Positions 1 through 8,900 of a stretch of 64,000 nucleotides of DNA are shown one piece after another (position 1 is the stretch's first letter; each line of letters opens with the position of its first letter). The notes beneath the pieces were generated by a model. It saw nothing but the letters and a program-made list of their open reading frames with translations. It was not told where the DNA came from and made no database searches. The stretch spans positions 62,001 through 126,000 of the forward strand of contig JAKLJP010000019.1 of the NCBI GenBank assembly GCA_023151115.1, read 5' to 3'. This stretch comes from Anaerolineae bacterium (GTDB lineage: Bacteria > Chloroflexota > Anaerolineae > 4572-78 > J111). The position numbers and the translations under genes were made by a program.

Positions 1-20
1 TAACACAATGGGTAATTATT

Positions 21-58
21 TAAAAATAAAAGCTGGGAAGTGAGGTTCACTTCCCAGC
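21..58 (-). terminator. Intrinsic terminator of the LysM-like gene
   Basis: Perfect 12-bp arms GCTGGGAAGTGA (32-43) and TCACTTCCCAGC (47-58) with a 3-nt loop. On the minus strand the stem is followed by a T-rich run (complement of 21-31). It lies 40 bases past the stop of the minus-strand gene ending at 99. Confidence 0.85.
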
Positions 59-98
59 CAATTGGGGATTGATTCTTTTGTGGAGCAGGGCAGTTTGT

Positions 99-903
99 TT
101 ACTTTATCTCTGACACCGGCATCATGATATGTTCGTAAGGCGTCCCGGCAAACATCACATAAGGCCCGCCATAGTGATGATCGGTGCTAAACAGGGTGAG
201 GTCCAGTTTGCCGGGCAAAAGCAGCATCACATGGGGCGGGGTTGTCACCCAATCTTCGCCTGCGGCGGGTTCCAGGGCCAGCGGGTCGGTGTTGCTGGGG
301 TCACTGCCGCCCTGAAGCATATAGGCCAATCCCGGTTCGGTGATGTTGGGTTCAGTGCCGCTGACAAGCGCGTTGAACCACTCCATCCACGTCTTGTCAA
401 AACATTGCGGATCGTTGCCGGGCGTAGCGGGCCAGTCAGGAAAGCACGTCCAGCCATTGCTGCCGACCCGTAGTTCGATAAGAGGCGCCGTCGGGTCAGT
501 GGGGTAATCCACAATGGTCGCATCCTGAGCAATGGCCGGCGGCGCGGCGCTCATCGCGCTGGCGGTGATGTCGGCGGCAGCAGGCGCTTCAGCCGGGGCA
601 GTAGGAGCTTGGGCCATGTCATGGGCCGGGATACACAACTTCCAGCCCGGCTCGATCACATCCACGTTCTCAATTTTGGCGTAGCTGGCGTCGGCGGCAT
701 TTTTGGCGTTGGTGGCGTCGGCAATGGCTTGATAGGCCAGCGGGTCGCCGTAGAATTTATCGGCCAGCTTTGACAGCCAATCATTGGCCTGCACCACGAC
801 CTCCGAGTCGCAGGCAACCTCGCTTTGAGCCAGGGCCGCAGCCGGCGACAGGGACAACGCCATTGTTAGCAACACCATAGATCAGGTTAAACACTTTTCT
901 CAT
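99..903 (-). CDS. Secreted LysM-like protein, signal peptide apparently frameshifted
   Basis: The long frame runs 878 to 99 (259 codons). It starts with the hydrophobic half of a signal peptide (MVLLTMALSLSPAAALAQ), then a LysM-like segment (about residues 28-83, ending PGWKLCIPA), an Ala/Pro linker, and a C-terminal domain of about 125 residues (WTCFPDW, PGNDPQCFDK, AYMLQGGSD, DWVTTPPHVM, GTPYEHIMMPV) that I know only as conserved in hypothetical secreted proteins. ATG 878 has no Shine-Dalgarno. ATG 903, one base out of frame, follows GAGGAGA and encodes MRKVFNLI, the missing basic start of the signal peptide. Removing one base near 877-880 would join the two. I infer one gene starting at 903 with a one-base insertion, real or an assembly error. 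The function is likely extracytoplasmic and glycan-associated. Confidence 0.7.
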
Positions 904-1449
904 TAGAAGATCTCCTCTCAATTGAATAAGGATGTTTAGAAACCACCGAAATTCCCCTTTAACGATGAATTCAACCACCCCCTTTCCAGAGAAAAAGCCG
1001 AGAGAATATCAATTTCAGGGCAATTATCTTGACAGGTATGGAACGAATTATCAGTAGACCGCAATGCACCCTTCGATACGCGCTTCGCGCACTCAGGATG
1101 CTGCGGTCTACTGATTATGTCACTTGTGCTTTTAGACATGGTGAGGCTGCCAGAGTGTTATACACAGGCAGCGCCGTAAAATGACCGATTTTTGGCAGAA
1201 GTTGATCAATTAAAGAGGTTAATGGGGTAATCTTGGTGGACTTGATTAAGAGGAACAGGTACGTGGAATAACGGTGAAACGCCCCCTGAGATAACAGCAT
1301 TATATCACAGAATTACATTCGTAACCTTACAATTTTTATTCGATTTGCAATAGTTTTGAATCAAAAGGGCATTAGCGCTCTGTTGTATTCTCAAAGTAGT
1401 TACGTTATAATTCCTCTACCCTGGTTCGAGTTCGATAGTGAGGCTGGCG
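904..1449. other. Intergenic region with one repeat element
   Basis: I find no convincing gene in these 546 bases. They contain the Shine-Dalgarno of the gene starting at 903 (908-914 on the minus strand) and the inverted-repeat element at 1051-1114. The short open frames on both strands have no recognisable domain. Confidence 0.6.
1051..1114. repeat. MITE-like inverted-repeat element, divergent copy
   Basis: Perfect 13-bp terminal inverted repeats TCAGTAGACCGCA (1051-1063) and TGCGGTCTACTGA (1102-1114). The terminal TCAGTRGAYC resembles the elements at 9091, 17461 and 27650. The interior differs and carries CCTTCGATACG...ACTCAGGATG, which is also seen near 11661-11690. Confidence 0.6.
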
Positions 1450-1596
1450 ATGAGTCCCAGAGTCTTCAGAGAGGGCGATCTGATTTTCTGGTTTCACAGT
1501 TATGATGCATTGGTTGAAAATCGAGCCGGTGTTCATGTTGGCAAAGGTTCGCAAAATGACTCGACTGACCCTAAAATCTGGCGTAGAACAAACTAA
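1450..1596 (+). pseudogene. Truncated DUF4160-family gene
   Basis: ATG 1450 opens a 48-residue frame. It begins MSPRVFREGDLIFWFHSYD and continues through GVHVGKGSQNDSTDPKIW before RRTN and a stop. This fits the N-terminal half of DUF4160 proteins, small proteins often encoded directly upstream of DUF2442 genes; family members normally continue after the 'KIW' position for about 35 more residues. Here the frame stops and the DUF2442 gene overlaps in another frame. I infer an internal deletion that removed the DUF4160 C-terminus, and possibly the original DUF2442 start. No function is claimed. Confidence 0.6.
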
Positions 1597-1897
1597 AGAG
1601 ACAACAAAATGGTACGACATCCCCTACCCGGCCAGCGCCTACACCTTTCCGCGTGAGGCGCTGCTTCATCGGGTACGCTTCGATGATGAATACATTCATC
1701 TGGAATTAACCGATGGTCGCCTGCTTTCTGTGCCTTTAGGGTGGATTCCCAGCCTGCATAACGCAGCCCCGGAGGAACGGGAAAAGTATGAAATCAGCCG
1801 AGACCGCCGCATGCTCATTTGGGACCCAGATAAGTGCGCCATCAATGACGAACTACGCCTGGCAGATTATTTAGGGCCGTGTAGCGATAATCAGTAA
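1556..1897 (+). CDS. DUF2442 family protein
   Basis: The domain spans roughly the last 80 residues: a strand-rich segment (VRFDDEYIHLELTDGRLLSVPL) followed by GWIPSLHNAAPEEREKYEIS and a tryptophan-containing acidic end. This is the DUF2442 pattern of 'DGR-x-VPL-x-W-x-P-x-L...A-x-x-x-E-R'. Such proteins pair with DUF4160 proteins in many bacteria and some are suspected toxin-antitoxin-like partners; that role is not shown here. The frame is open from 1502, but 1502-1556 overlaps the DUF4160 remnant and encodes nothing conserved, so I chose ATG 1556. The start is uncertain. Confidence 0.75.
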   Translation: MTRLTLKSGVEQTKETTKWYDIPYPASAYTFPREALLHRVRFDDEYIHLELTDGRLLSVPLGWIPSLHNAAPEEREKYEISRDRRMLIWDPDKCAINDELRLADYLGPCSDNQ

Positions 1898-1899
1898 AG

Positions 1900-1928
1900 A
1901 GGGCGACTATTGCGGGCCAAGTCGCCCT
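1900..1928 (+). terminator. Stem-loop after the DUF2442 gene
   Basis: Perfect 9-bp arms AGGGCGACT (1900-1908) and AGTCGCCCT (1920-1928), three bases past the DUF2442 stop. A T-rich stretch follows only about 11 bases later, so it may be a weak or bidirectional terminator between two convergent genes. Confidence 0.5.
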
Positions 1929-1959
1929 TCGTGAAATCTCTTTTACCCCTATTTTCCCC

Positions 1960-3519
1960 TCACTGTAGCGCATACAGAAAATTATCAGAACTGCCCAAAT
2001 AGAGCACTCCTTCAGCAATAAAAGGCGAACTATAGCTTCCCCCGTCGGTTTGGAACCTCCACAATTCCCGCCCAGTCTGACTGTCTAGTGCGTATACATG
2101 GCCTTTACTATCGTCAAAAGCATAGGCCCGGTTCTCGACAAAATAAACTACGCCATTAGCAAACACTGGCGACTCGACCCAATTGGTAGCCATAAAATTC
2201 CACTTCTCCTGACCGGTCTGGGCGTCTACAGCATAGAGATGGCCATCTCGGCTACCCACGTAAACCAAGCCGTCCGCTACAGCTGGCGAAGAGGTTACAG
2301 TATCGCCGGTTTTGAATTTCCACCGTTCCTGCCCGGTTTGGCTGTCTAGCGCATAAAGATAGTCATCGTGACTGCCAAAATAGACTACACCGTCGGCCAC
2401 GGCTGGCGAAGATTCGACCCGGTCGCCGGTTTTAAAGCGCCACAATTCCTGGCCGGTTTGGCTGTCTACCGCATAGAAATTCTTGCCCTTTATGGAGGGG
2501 CAATCACACCCGCTGCCAAAATAGAGCACTCCATCGGCCAAGGCAGGGGAAGACCAGACATAATCCTCGGTTTTAAACCGCCACTTTTCCTGTCCCGTCT
2601 GGGCGTCCACGGCATAGACATAAGTATCACTGCTGCCAAAATAGACCGTTCCCTGTGCAACCAACGGCGATGAGGCGACAAAATCTTCTGTTTTGAACCG
2701 CCACTTTTCTTGACCGGTCTGAGCATCTAAGGCATAAAGATGTTCATCATCGCTGCCAAAATAAACCACACCCCCGGCTATCGCCGGGGAAGAGTATACT
2801 CCAGCCCCGATTTGAAACATCCACTTTTCCTGGCCGGTTGCCACGTCTACTGCATAAAATTTACTGCCCCGGCTGCCAAAGTAGACCACGCCATCGGCAA
2901 TAGTTGGGGATGAAAGGATAGCTCCCAATGCCTCGAACTTCCACTTTAATTCACCTAACGTCGGGCTTTGGGTATCGTAGACGCCGGTGTGCTGTAGGTT
3001 GCCCCGAAACATGGCCTCGTTTGAGTTCAGGTCAACGGTGGGCTGGCTGACCTCCACAGTTGGGTTGATCTCCGGCTGGGCTATCTCTGCCGTCGGCTTG
3101 ACTTCTGGCTGGCTGACTACCGTCGAAATGGCGGGCGGCTCAATTTCTTCGGGCGTCGTAGGGGTAGGCTGGCTAAGATTACTCAAAAAGAAATACAAGC
3201 TGGCTCCAACTGCCACCAACAGGGCCATTGTCAAGGCTCCGTAGATAAATTGATTCGATTGTTTGAGTACCATTGTTATTCTCCTTGTACGTTTCAAGCG
3301 AGGGGCAATAGCCGCGTAGTTCATCCGGCTGGAAGGCGTAACCCGCCGCCGCCCGGCGATATTGTAATGGATACGCCGCTGCAACGTCTCATAATCGGCC
3401 AGGCTGGCCCGGCACGACGGACAGGTGGACAAATGCAAGTCCAGCGCCTCCCGTTCGGCGCCGGGCAGGAGGTGGTAGAGGTAGTTGATGAGTTGGTCTT
3501 CGGTGAGATGAATCGTCAC
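1960..3519 (-). CDS. Membrane anti-sigma factor with PQQ-type beta-propeller
   Basis: 519 residues from a GTG start preceded by GAGGAAA. Residues 1-50 hold a zinc anti-sigma motif (H-x3-C-x2-C in HLSTCPSC). One transmembrane helix lies near residues 88-112, then a Pro/Glu/Val linker. From about residue 165 there are eight or so repeats of the form 'SSPxVADGxVYFGSxDxxLYAxDxQTGQExWxFKTG', the BamB/PQQ-dehydrogenase-like propeller. Known family logic: the cytoplasmic zinc finger holds the ECF sigma factor, and the extracytoplasmic part senses. The propeller as sensor is my inference. It lies directly downstream of the ECF sigma gene, separated only by a hairpin. Confidence 0.88.
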   Translation of the reverse strand: MTIHLTEDQLINYLYHLLPGAEREALDLHLSTCPSCRASLADYETLQRRIHYNIAGRRRVTPSSRMNYAAIAPRLKRTRRITMVLKQSNQFIYGALTMALLVAVGASLYFFLSNLSQPTPTTPEEIEPPAISTVVSQPEVKPTAEIAQPEINPTVEVSQPTVDLNSNEAMFRGNLQHTGVYDTQSPTLGELKWKFEALGAILSSPTIADGVVYFGSRGSKFYAVDVATGQEKWMFQIGAGVYSSPAIAGGVVYFGSDDEHLYALDAQTGQEKWRFKTEDFVASSPLVAQGTVYFGSSDTYVYAVDAQTGQEKWRFKTEDYVWSSPALADGVLYFGSGCDCPSIKGKNFYAVDSQTGQELWRFKTGDRVESSPAVADGVVYFGSHDDYLYALDSQTGQERWKFKTGDTVTSSPAVADGLVYVGSRDGHLYAVDAQTGQEKWNFMATNWVESPVFANGVVYFVENRAYAFDDSKGHVYALDSQTGRELWRFQTDGGSYSSPFIAEGVLYLGSSDNFLYALQ

Positions 3520-3536
3520 AATATTTCCTCTTCGTT

Positions 3537-3607
3537 ACCGACCGCTGACGGACGACCACCGACCGCCGCCAGAAATTGGCGGTCAGCCGTCGGCGGTCGG
3601 CGGTCAC
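3537..3607. repeat. Hairpin of tandem CGGCGGT-like heptamers
   Basis: The left part (3539-3570) is made of GACCGCCG/GACCACC-like words and the right part (3578-3607) of their complements (GGCGGTCAGCC, CGGCGGT repeated with 7-bp period). It lies between the sigma and anti-sigma genes and could attenuate expression of the downstream anti-sigma gene. Confidence 0.7.
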
Positions 3608-3613
3608 ACCTAC

Positions 3614-4195
3614 TCATTGCACTCGCTCTTCTTCAAAACAGTTTAGATCAGCCGGGGCCAGGAACCCCCGTAACTGTTGGTAGGCCAGCCGCACCCGTGA
3701 CTGCACCGTGCGCAGCGGGCAGTCGAGGATGATGGCTATTTCCTGGTAGGTATGGTCGGACCAGTGGCGTAACAAGATCGCCTCACGCAGGGGTGGGCTA
3801 AGGCGCTGGACCGCTGCCCAAACCTCATCCTGTGTGGTCGCCTGCATCGCCGCCGGCTCCGGGCCGAGGGCGGGATCGGCCGTATCGCCGCCCTTTTGAA
3901 ACCAGGCAAACAGAGACAAACCGGGTAAAAAATGCCGCCGCCGTTTATTGCGACAGCGGCTAACGGTAATGGTATGCAGCCAGGTGGTAAATCTGGCCCG
4001 TCGGGGATCATACTGATTGATGTGGGTCAGAGCGTAAGTCAGGGCGTCTTGAGCCGCTTCTTCGGCGTCGGCGGGATTGTCCAGCAGGGCATTGGCCAGG
4101 CCAAAGGTCGAGTCCCGGCACTGGTCGTAGATAGCTGCGGCAGCGCGTTCGTCGCCGGCCTGCCAGCGTGCAATCAGCCCGCTGAGGTCGGTCAT
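3614..4195 (-). CDS. ECF-type RNA polymerase sigma factor
   Basis: 193 residues. Region 2 lies about residues 15-85 (DNPADAEEAAQDALTYALTHINQYDP..RARFTTWLHTI, then NKRRR). Region 4 lies about 125-180 (LSPPLREAILLRHWSDHTYQEIAIIL, then RTVQSRVRLAYQQLR). This is the two-region architecture of sigma-70 family ECF factors. It directs core RNA polymerase to a small regulon and is held by the anti-sigma factor encoded next. The ATG 4195 Shine-Dalgarno is weak. ACGTT-repeat DNA lies just upstream (4247-4276) and could hold an autoregulated promoter, although I cannot identify -35/-10 elements. Confidence 0.92.
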   Translation of the reverse strand: MTDLSGLIARWQAGDERAAAAIYDQCRDSTFGLANALLDNPADAEEAAQDALTYALTHINQYDPRRARFTTWLHTITVSRCRNKRRRHFLPGLSLFAWFQKGGDTADPALGPEPAAMQATTQDEVWAAVQRLSPPLREAILLRHWSDHTYQEIAIILDCPLRTVQSRVRLAYQQLRGFLAPADLNCFEEERVQ

Positions 4196-4244
4196 AGCTG
4201 CGCTCTGCCGGAAATGGTTGGATGTGGCACTATCCCCCCTGTTT

Positions 4245-4276
4245 AACGTTCAACGTTTCACGTTGTAACGTTCTAC
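4245..4276. repeat. Tandem ACGTT-type heptamers upstream of the sigma gene
   Basis: AACGTTC, AACGTTTC, ACGTTGT and AACGTTC follow each other with a period of 7-8 bases. Because ACGT is self-complementary, the block can fold. It lies about 50 bases upstream of the sigma-factor start, so it may be regulatory or one of the intergenic repeat hairpins. Confidence 0.45.
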
Positions 4277-4316
4277 AGTATTATACACGGTCAGAGTGCG
4301 GTTTGATTACAAAAGG

Positions 4317-4736
4317 TTACTTATCTTTGCAGGCCGTAACAAACCAATTGTGGGGCATATCGGGTTGGGTGGGGGGAATAACCGGGAAGGGCCAGCGGCC
4401 ATGATGAGCGTCACTTGCGCCGGCCTGGCTCACGGTCGCCTGCCAGCCACGCGCCGCCAGAAAAGTCAGCGGGGCGTCCATCACGCCGATCCAGGGGGCG
4501 CCGGCCTTAGCCTGCATTTCGACCCAGGGCCGGGTCCAGGCCGAAGTGAGCATGACGCTGTTGATAATGTCGAACCCCAGCCAGCTTCCGGGCGCGGCCA
4601 GACCGGTAACTTCGTTGAGCAGCGGGGTAATCTGTGGGGTAGGGAGGTAGAAGAGAAAGCCTTCCAGCAGCCAAACGGAAGGACGGCTCGGCTCAAAACC
4701 GGCCCGCAGCAAGGCTTCGGACCAGGTTTTGCAGGG
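4317..4736 (-). pseudogene. C-terminal fragment of a SAM-dependent methyltransferase
   Basis: The open frame covers 140 codons after an in-frame stop at 4739-4737, with no plausible start. It reads TWSEALLRAGFEPSRPSVW, then LLEGFLFYLP, PGSWLGFDIIN and a C-terminal WFVTACK strand. This is the second half of the TIGR00027/Ppm1-type methyltransferase family, in which a 'GFDPxxPTxWLxEGLLxYLP' block follows the SAM-binding core. The N-terminal half with the SAM motif is absent from the flanking 170 bases, so I read it as a decayed remnant. Confidence 0.7.
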
Positions 4737-4841
4737 TCAAACGTCATCAAAAGTGTATCTAAGTGTCACTAAATGAAATAAGCAATTTGATTACACCATG
4801 CTATAATTTTGTAAGGTGCTTTATAGAAAAAGGAACTAACC

Positions 4842-4898
4842 GATTTACGATTGAAGGTGTTGGTTCACTCTAATCGTAAATCCAAAATCGTAAATCTA
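4842..4898. repeat. Hairpin with AATCGTA tandem words
   Basis: GATTTACGATT (4842-4852) is the exact reverse complement of AATCGTAAATC (4872-4882). The right side continues as two 14-bp units (AATCGTAAATCCAA, AATCGTAAATCTAA). It ends just before the methyltransferase start at 4907. Confidence 0.6.
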
Positions 4899-4906
4899 AA
4901 ATTGTT

Positions 4907-5602
4907 ATGGATCACTTTCGCCACATTTATTCTCACTGCGCCGCTGATTATCACCGCATGATTACACCCGAGGATTGGGAGGGTCATTTGCTGCCGGCTT
5001 TGCAGCGGGTAACGTCCCTGACCGGTCAGCGAATTTTGGATTTGGGCACGGGCAGCGGGCGTTTGCCCTTGTTGCTTGGCGCTACAGCAGCGCAGATTGT
5101 TGGGCTGGATTTGCACGCAGCTATGCTGCAAGAACAGCAGCGCCAGCGAGAGCGGATCGGGGGGCGCTGGGGATTGGTCCAGGGCGATATGCGGGCCTTG
5201 CCCTTTCCAGGCGGTTGGGCCGAGGTGGTCACGGCCGGTTGGGCTATCGGCCATTTACGCGGCTGGTATCCTCAGGATTGGCAGGCGCAGATAGGCCAGG
5301 TGGTGCAGGAGATGCACCGGGTGGTTAAGCCGGGCGGGGCGCTGATTATTATGGAAACGCTGACCACCGGCAGTTTAACCCCCGCACCGCCTACACCGGG
5401 CCTGGCCGAGTATTACGCCTGGCTGGAAAACGAGTGGGGTTTTACCCGGCAAACCATTCGCACCGACTACCAGTTTGCCAGTGTTGAGGAAGCCGCCGGC
5501 CAGACCGAATTTTTCTTTGGGCCGGAGCTGGCGGCCACCATCCGGCGGAATGGCTGGGCCACACTGCCAGAGTGGACAGGAGTGTGGGGCAAGCCGGTTT
5601 AA
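4907..5602 (+). CDS. Class I SAM-dependent methyltransferase
   Basis: 231 residues. Motif I is ILDLGTGSGRL (about residues 43-53), followed by the acidic end of strand 2 (VGLDLHAAML), the QGDMRALPFP motif with the substrate-side loop, and the post-motif region VVKPGGALIIMETL (about 145-158). This is the canonical Rossmann-like methyltransferase fold, which transfers a methyl group from S-adenosylmethionine. The substrate cannot be read from the sequence; the fold is close to the UbiE/type 11 group. It is unrelated to the methyltransferase fragment just upstream and stands alone, flanked by hairpins. Confidence 0.88.
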   Translation: MDHFRHIYSHCAADYHRMITPEDWEGHLLPALQRVTSLTGQRILDLGTGSGRLPLLLGATAAQIVGLDLHAAMLQEQQRQRERIGGRWGLVQGDMRALPFPGGWAEVVTAGWAIGHLRGWYPQDWQAQIGQVVQEMHRVVKPGGALIIMETLTTGSLTPAPPTPGLAEYYAWLENEWGFTRQTIRTDYQFASVEEAAGQTEFFFGPELAATIRRNGWATLPEWTGVWGKPV

Positions 5603-5650
5603 TCAACCCGGATTAATCGTTTTTGACAATCAAATCCGGTAATACTATTT

Positions 5651-5708
5651 GGAAGGCTGGAAGATTGGAGGATTGGAGGTCGTTTTATCCAGCCTTCCAA
5701 CCTTCCAG
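5651..5708. repeat. Hairpin of GGATTGG/GGAAGGC words
   Basis: GGAAGGCTGG (5651-5660) pairs exactly with CCAGCCTTCC (5689-5698). The left side carries tandem GATTGGAG units and the right side a further CCTTCCAG. A closely similar hairpin sits at 62464-62520. Confidence 0.7.
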
Positions 5709-5845
5709 GGATAATTACCAGTTTTGAAAATAAAATTGATTATCGAATTTCCAGGGTGTTCAAGCCTCAATTTTTGTGGTATGCTTGATGTTGGGCTGCC
5801 ACAAGTCAGCTTTAGGCATTTCCAAGAAAATAATTATCCAATGTT

Positions 5846-5893
5846 CGTCTTGCGTCTTAGGTGAAATAAACGGAACACGCAAGACGCAAGACG
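5846..5893. repeat. GACGCAAGACG hairpin repeat, copy 1
   Basis: CGTCTTGCGTCTT (5846-5858) pairs exactly with AAGACGCAAGACG (5881-5893). The loop ends ACGGAACACGC, which is shared with the copy at 63314-63360. The upstream flank AAGAAAATAATTA recurs near 11997, beside a partial copy. Confidence 0.7.
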
Positions 5894-5954
5894 CTTTGGT
5901 TTATTTAAATCTTGGAACTGCCTTATATCAAAAATTTAACCTCACCGAGTTGAA

Positions 5955-8900
5955 ATGAACCCGTCTAACAGCGAACTGTTGGCCTTGCAAACTGCGGGCG
6001 CCGCTATCGCTTCAAACTCAGATTTGCAGTACGTCCTGCAGATTATCGCTAACGAGATGCTGAATATTCTAAGCCTGGAGAGCTGTATTATTTTCCGCTG
6101 GAATGAAAGGGAGGATACGCTAACAGTCCTGGCCACAGCCGACAAGTTATCCCGTGAGAAAGCTCAAACCATCCCCTCAGAAGTGTATCCTTTGGCTGAT
6201 TATCCGTTGATCCAGCAAACGCTGCGACAGCGGCGCAGCCAACAGTTTACTACTACGGGCCAAACCGAGGCCAATTTAACGGAGTTAGCCTGGTTGCAAC
6301 AAAACAACTTTAAAACCGTACTAACATTGCCCATGGAGTGCCGGGATCAAGTAGTGGGCGTCATTCAAGCAGTCAGCAGCCAGAACGAAAGAATGTTTAC
6401 CCTTGAAGAGCTTGGTCTGGCCCAACTTTTGGCTAATCAAACCGCCAGCGCCATCGAAAATGCTCGCTTGCATCGGGCTGAGCAGTTACGCCGTGAGGAG
6501 CTTGAAGCGGTACAAAATGTCAGCCTCAACCTGACGGCTTCGTTGGAACTGTCTGATGTGTTTGACGCCATTTTGAGCGCGGCGCTGGAATTAGTGGCGG
6601 CTGAAGATGCCCATATTTTTCTTTATGAGGCGGGCCAGCTTACTTTTGGGGCAATGATGGATCGGGAGGGCCGGCACGATCAGCCTTTCAGCCAGCCCCG
6701 CCCGCAGGGGTTAACCTATAGCGTTGCCCAAAGCGGCGAAGCTATTATTGTTTCTGATATGCGGAACCACCCCCTCTTTAGCGATGCGCCGGCAGATTGG
6801 CATGGCGCAATCATTGGCATGCCGCTCAAAGTGGGCGAGCGGGTGGTGGGGGTGATGAACGCATTTTATGCGCAGCCCTACGCTTTTTCAGACCGAGAAA
6901 TTAGCACGCTGCGTATTTTGGCCGGTCAGGCCGCTATTGCCATTGAAAATGCCCGGCTCTATACCGAAACAGAGCAGCGAGCGCAGCAACTGGCCATCCT
7001 GAATGAATTGGACCAGGCTATCTCGGCCACGCTGCACCTGGACGACATTTATCACGCCTTTGCGCGCCACACCACCCGCCTGTTGGCTTATGATCAAATC
7101 TCGATTTACTTGCTGGAAGAAGAGCATATTTTTGTGGCTTATGAAGCCAACGTAGATGATTTAGCGCCGGCGACGGGCGCCAGGCTGCCGCTAAAATCCT
7201 CGGCGGCGGGCTGGGTCATCGCGCATGGACAACCGCTGCTGCGCCACAATATTGCCGCCGACTCTCGTTTTGCCGAAGATGAGCAGCGGGTTGCCGCAGG
7301 TCTGCAATCGAGCCTGGTGTTGCCGCTGCGTTTTAAACGAAAGATTATTGGCGCATGGCAAATTAGCAGCCGGCAAAAGGGAGCTTACCATCCCGATCAC
7401 CTGGAAATTGGCCAGGTCGTTGCCGACCAACTGGCCAACGCGATTGAAAACGCCCGGCTATATAAGCAGGCGCGCCAGGAAATCAACGAGCGCAAACAGA
7501 TTGAAGCGGCCCTGCGGGCCAGCGAAGAGCGTTTTCGGCAGGTAATCTCGTCTATCACCGATCATATTTATGTCACCGAGATAAAGCCAGATGGTCAGCG
7601 AATAAATGTTTATCACTCTCCTCACATTGAAGCCCTGACGGGGTATCCTATAGAAAATTTTAATGCCGACTGGAAGTTTTGGCCTTCCGTCGTTATCCAC
7701 CCTGATGATAGAGAGGCTGCGGCGGAACAGGCCGCTCGATTGGCGCAAGGGCAGAACAGCGAAATAGAATACCGCATGGTGCGGGCCGATGGTGAGATAA
7801 TCTGGGTACGCGACAGCGCCAGGGTTGAAATTGACGCGAATAACTCCAAAATCATCTACGGGGTGGTCAGTAATATTACCCAGCGCAAACAACTTGAAAC
7901 TCAATTTCTACAATCACAAAAAATGGAGGCTGTTGGCCGGTTAGCGGGTGGGGTGGCGCATGATTTTAATAACCTGTTGACGGTCATTAATGGTTACAGC
8001 GAGTTGTTGCTTCATCGTTATCTGAACGAGACCATGCCCTTCCGGCGCTATGTTGAAGAAATCAAGAAAGCCGGCCAGCGAGCGACTGCTTTGACCGGCC
8101 AGCTTCTCGCCTTTAGCCGCAAACAGGTTCTCCAACCCAAAATTTTTTATCTTAACGATGTTGTGGCCGATATGGATAAAATGCTGCAACGATTGATTGG
8201 CGAGGATATTGAATTGGTTTGCCGCCCCAGAACCGGATTGGGTAAAGTTAAAGCGGACCCGGGGCAAATAGAGCAGGTTATTTTGAATCTGGTGGTCAAT
8301 GCGCGGGATGCCATGCCTAACGGTGGAAAAATAATCCTGGAAACCGATAATCTTAGCCTTGACCAAAGTTCTACCGGCCAGCATCTTGGTTTGGAGCCTG
8401 GCCGTTATGTGGTATTAACCGTTAAAGATACCGGCGCCGGCATAGACCCCAAAGTGTTGCCGTATATTTTTGAGCCGTTTTTTACCACCAAAGAAAAGGA
8501 TAAAGGCACCGGCCTGGGGTTAGCTACGGTTTACGGAATTGTGACCCAAAGCGAGGGGCGGATTGATGTTGCCAGTCAGCCGGGCCTGGGGACCACCTTT
8601 ACCATTTATTTGCCGGAAGTTGAACATGCAGTCGAACCATCCGTGCCGGAGCAGCTTGATGAAGCGCCCGATGGCGACGAAACCATTCTTTTGGTAGAAG
8701 ACGAGGACATGGTCCGAGAGTTAAGCCGGACAATCCTGCTTAGACATGGCTACCACGTTTTGGAGGCAGCTTACGGGGCCGAGGCGTTGCAAATTAGCCA
8801 GCAGTACGAAGGCGTTATTGATTTGTTGGCCACCGATGTTGTCATGCCTCAAATGAGTGGCCGCGAATTGGCCCAACGGCTGCTGCAACTCCGCCCGAAC

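Larger units (their letters stand above)
5603..5954. other. Intergenic region with two hairpin repeats
   Basis: No gene is supported here. The region holds the GGAAGGCTGG hairpin (5651-5708) and the CGTCTTGCGTC hairpin (5846-5893). The hybrid kinase that follows has no clear Shine-Dalgarno. Confidence 0.6.

Noticed and set aside
1960..3519. CRISPR-like or tandem-repeat array
   Set aside because: The periodic DNA (about 115-120 bases) encodes propeller blades in an uninterrupted frame; there are no spacers.
4481..4750. Minus-strand frame of 89 codons with ATG at 4750
   Set aside because: It is another frame over the methyltransferase fragment and lacks any domain; the fragment's own frame carries the family motifs.
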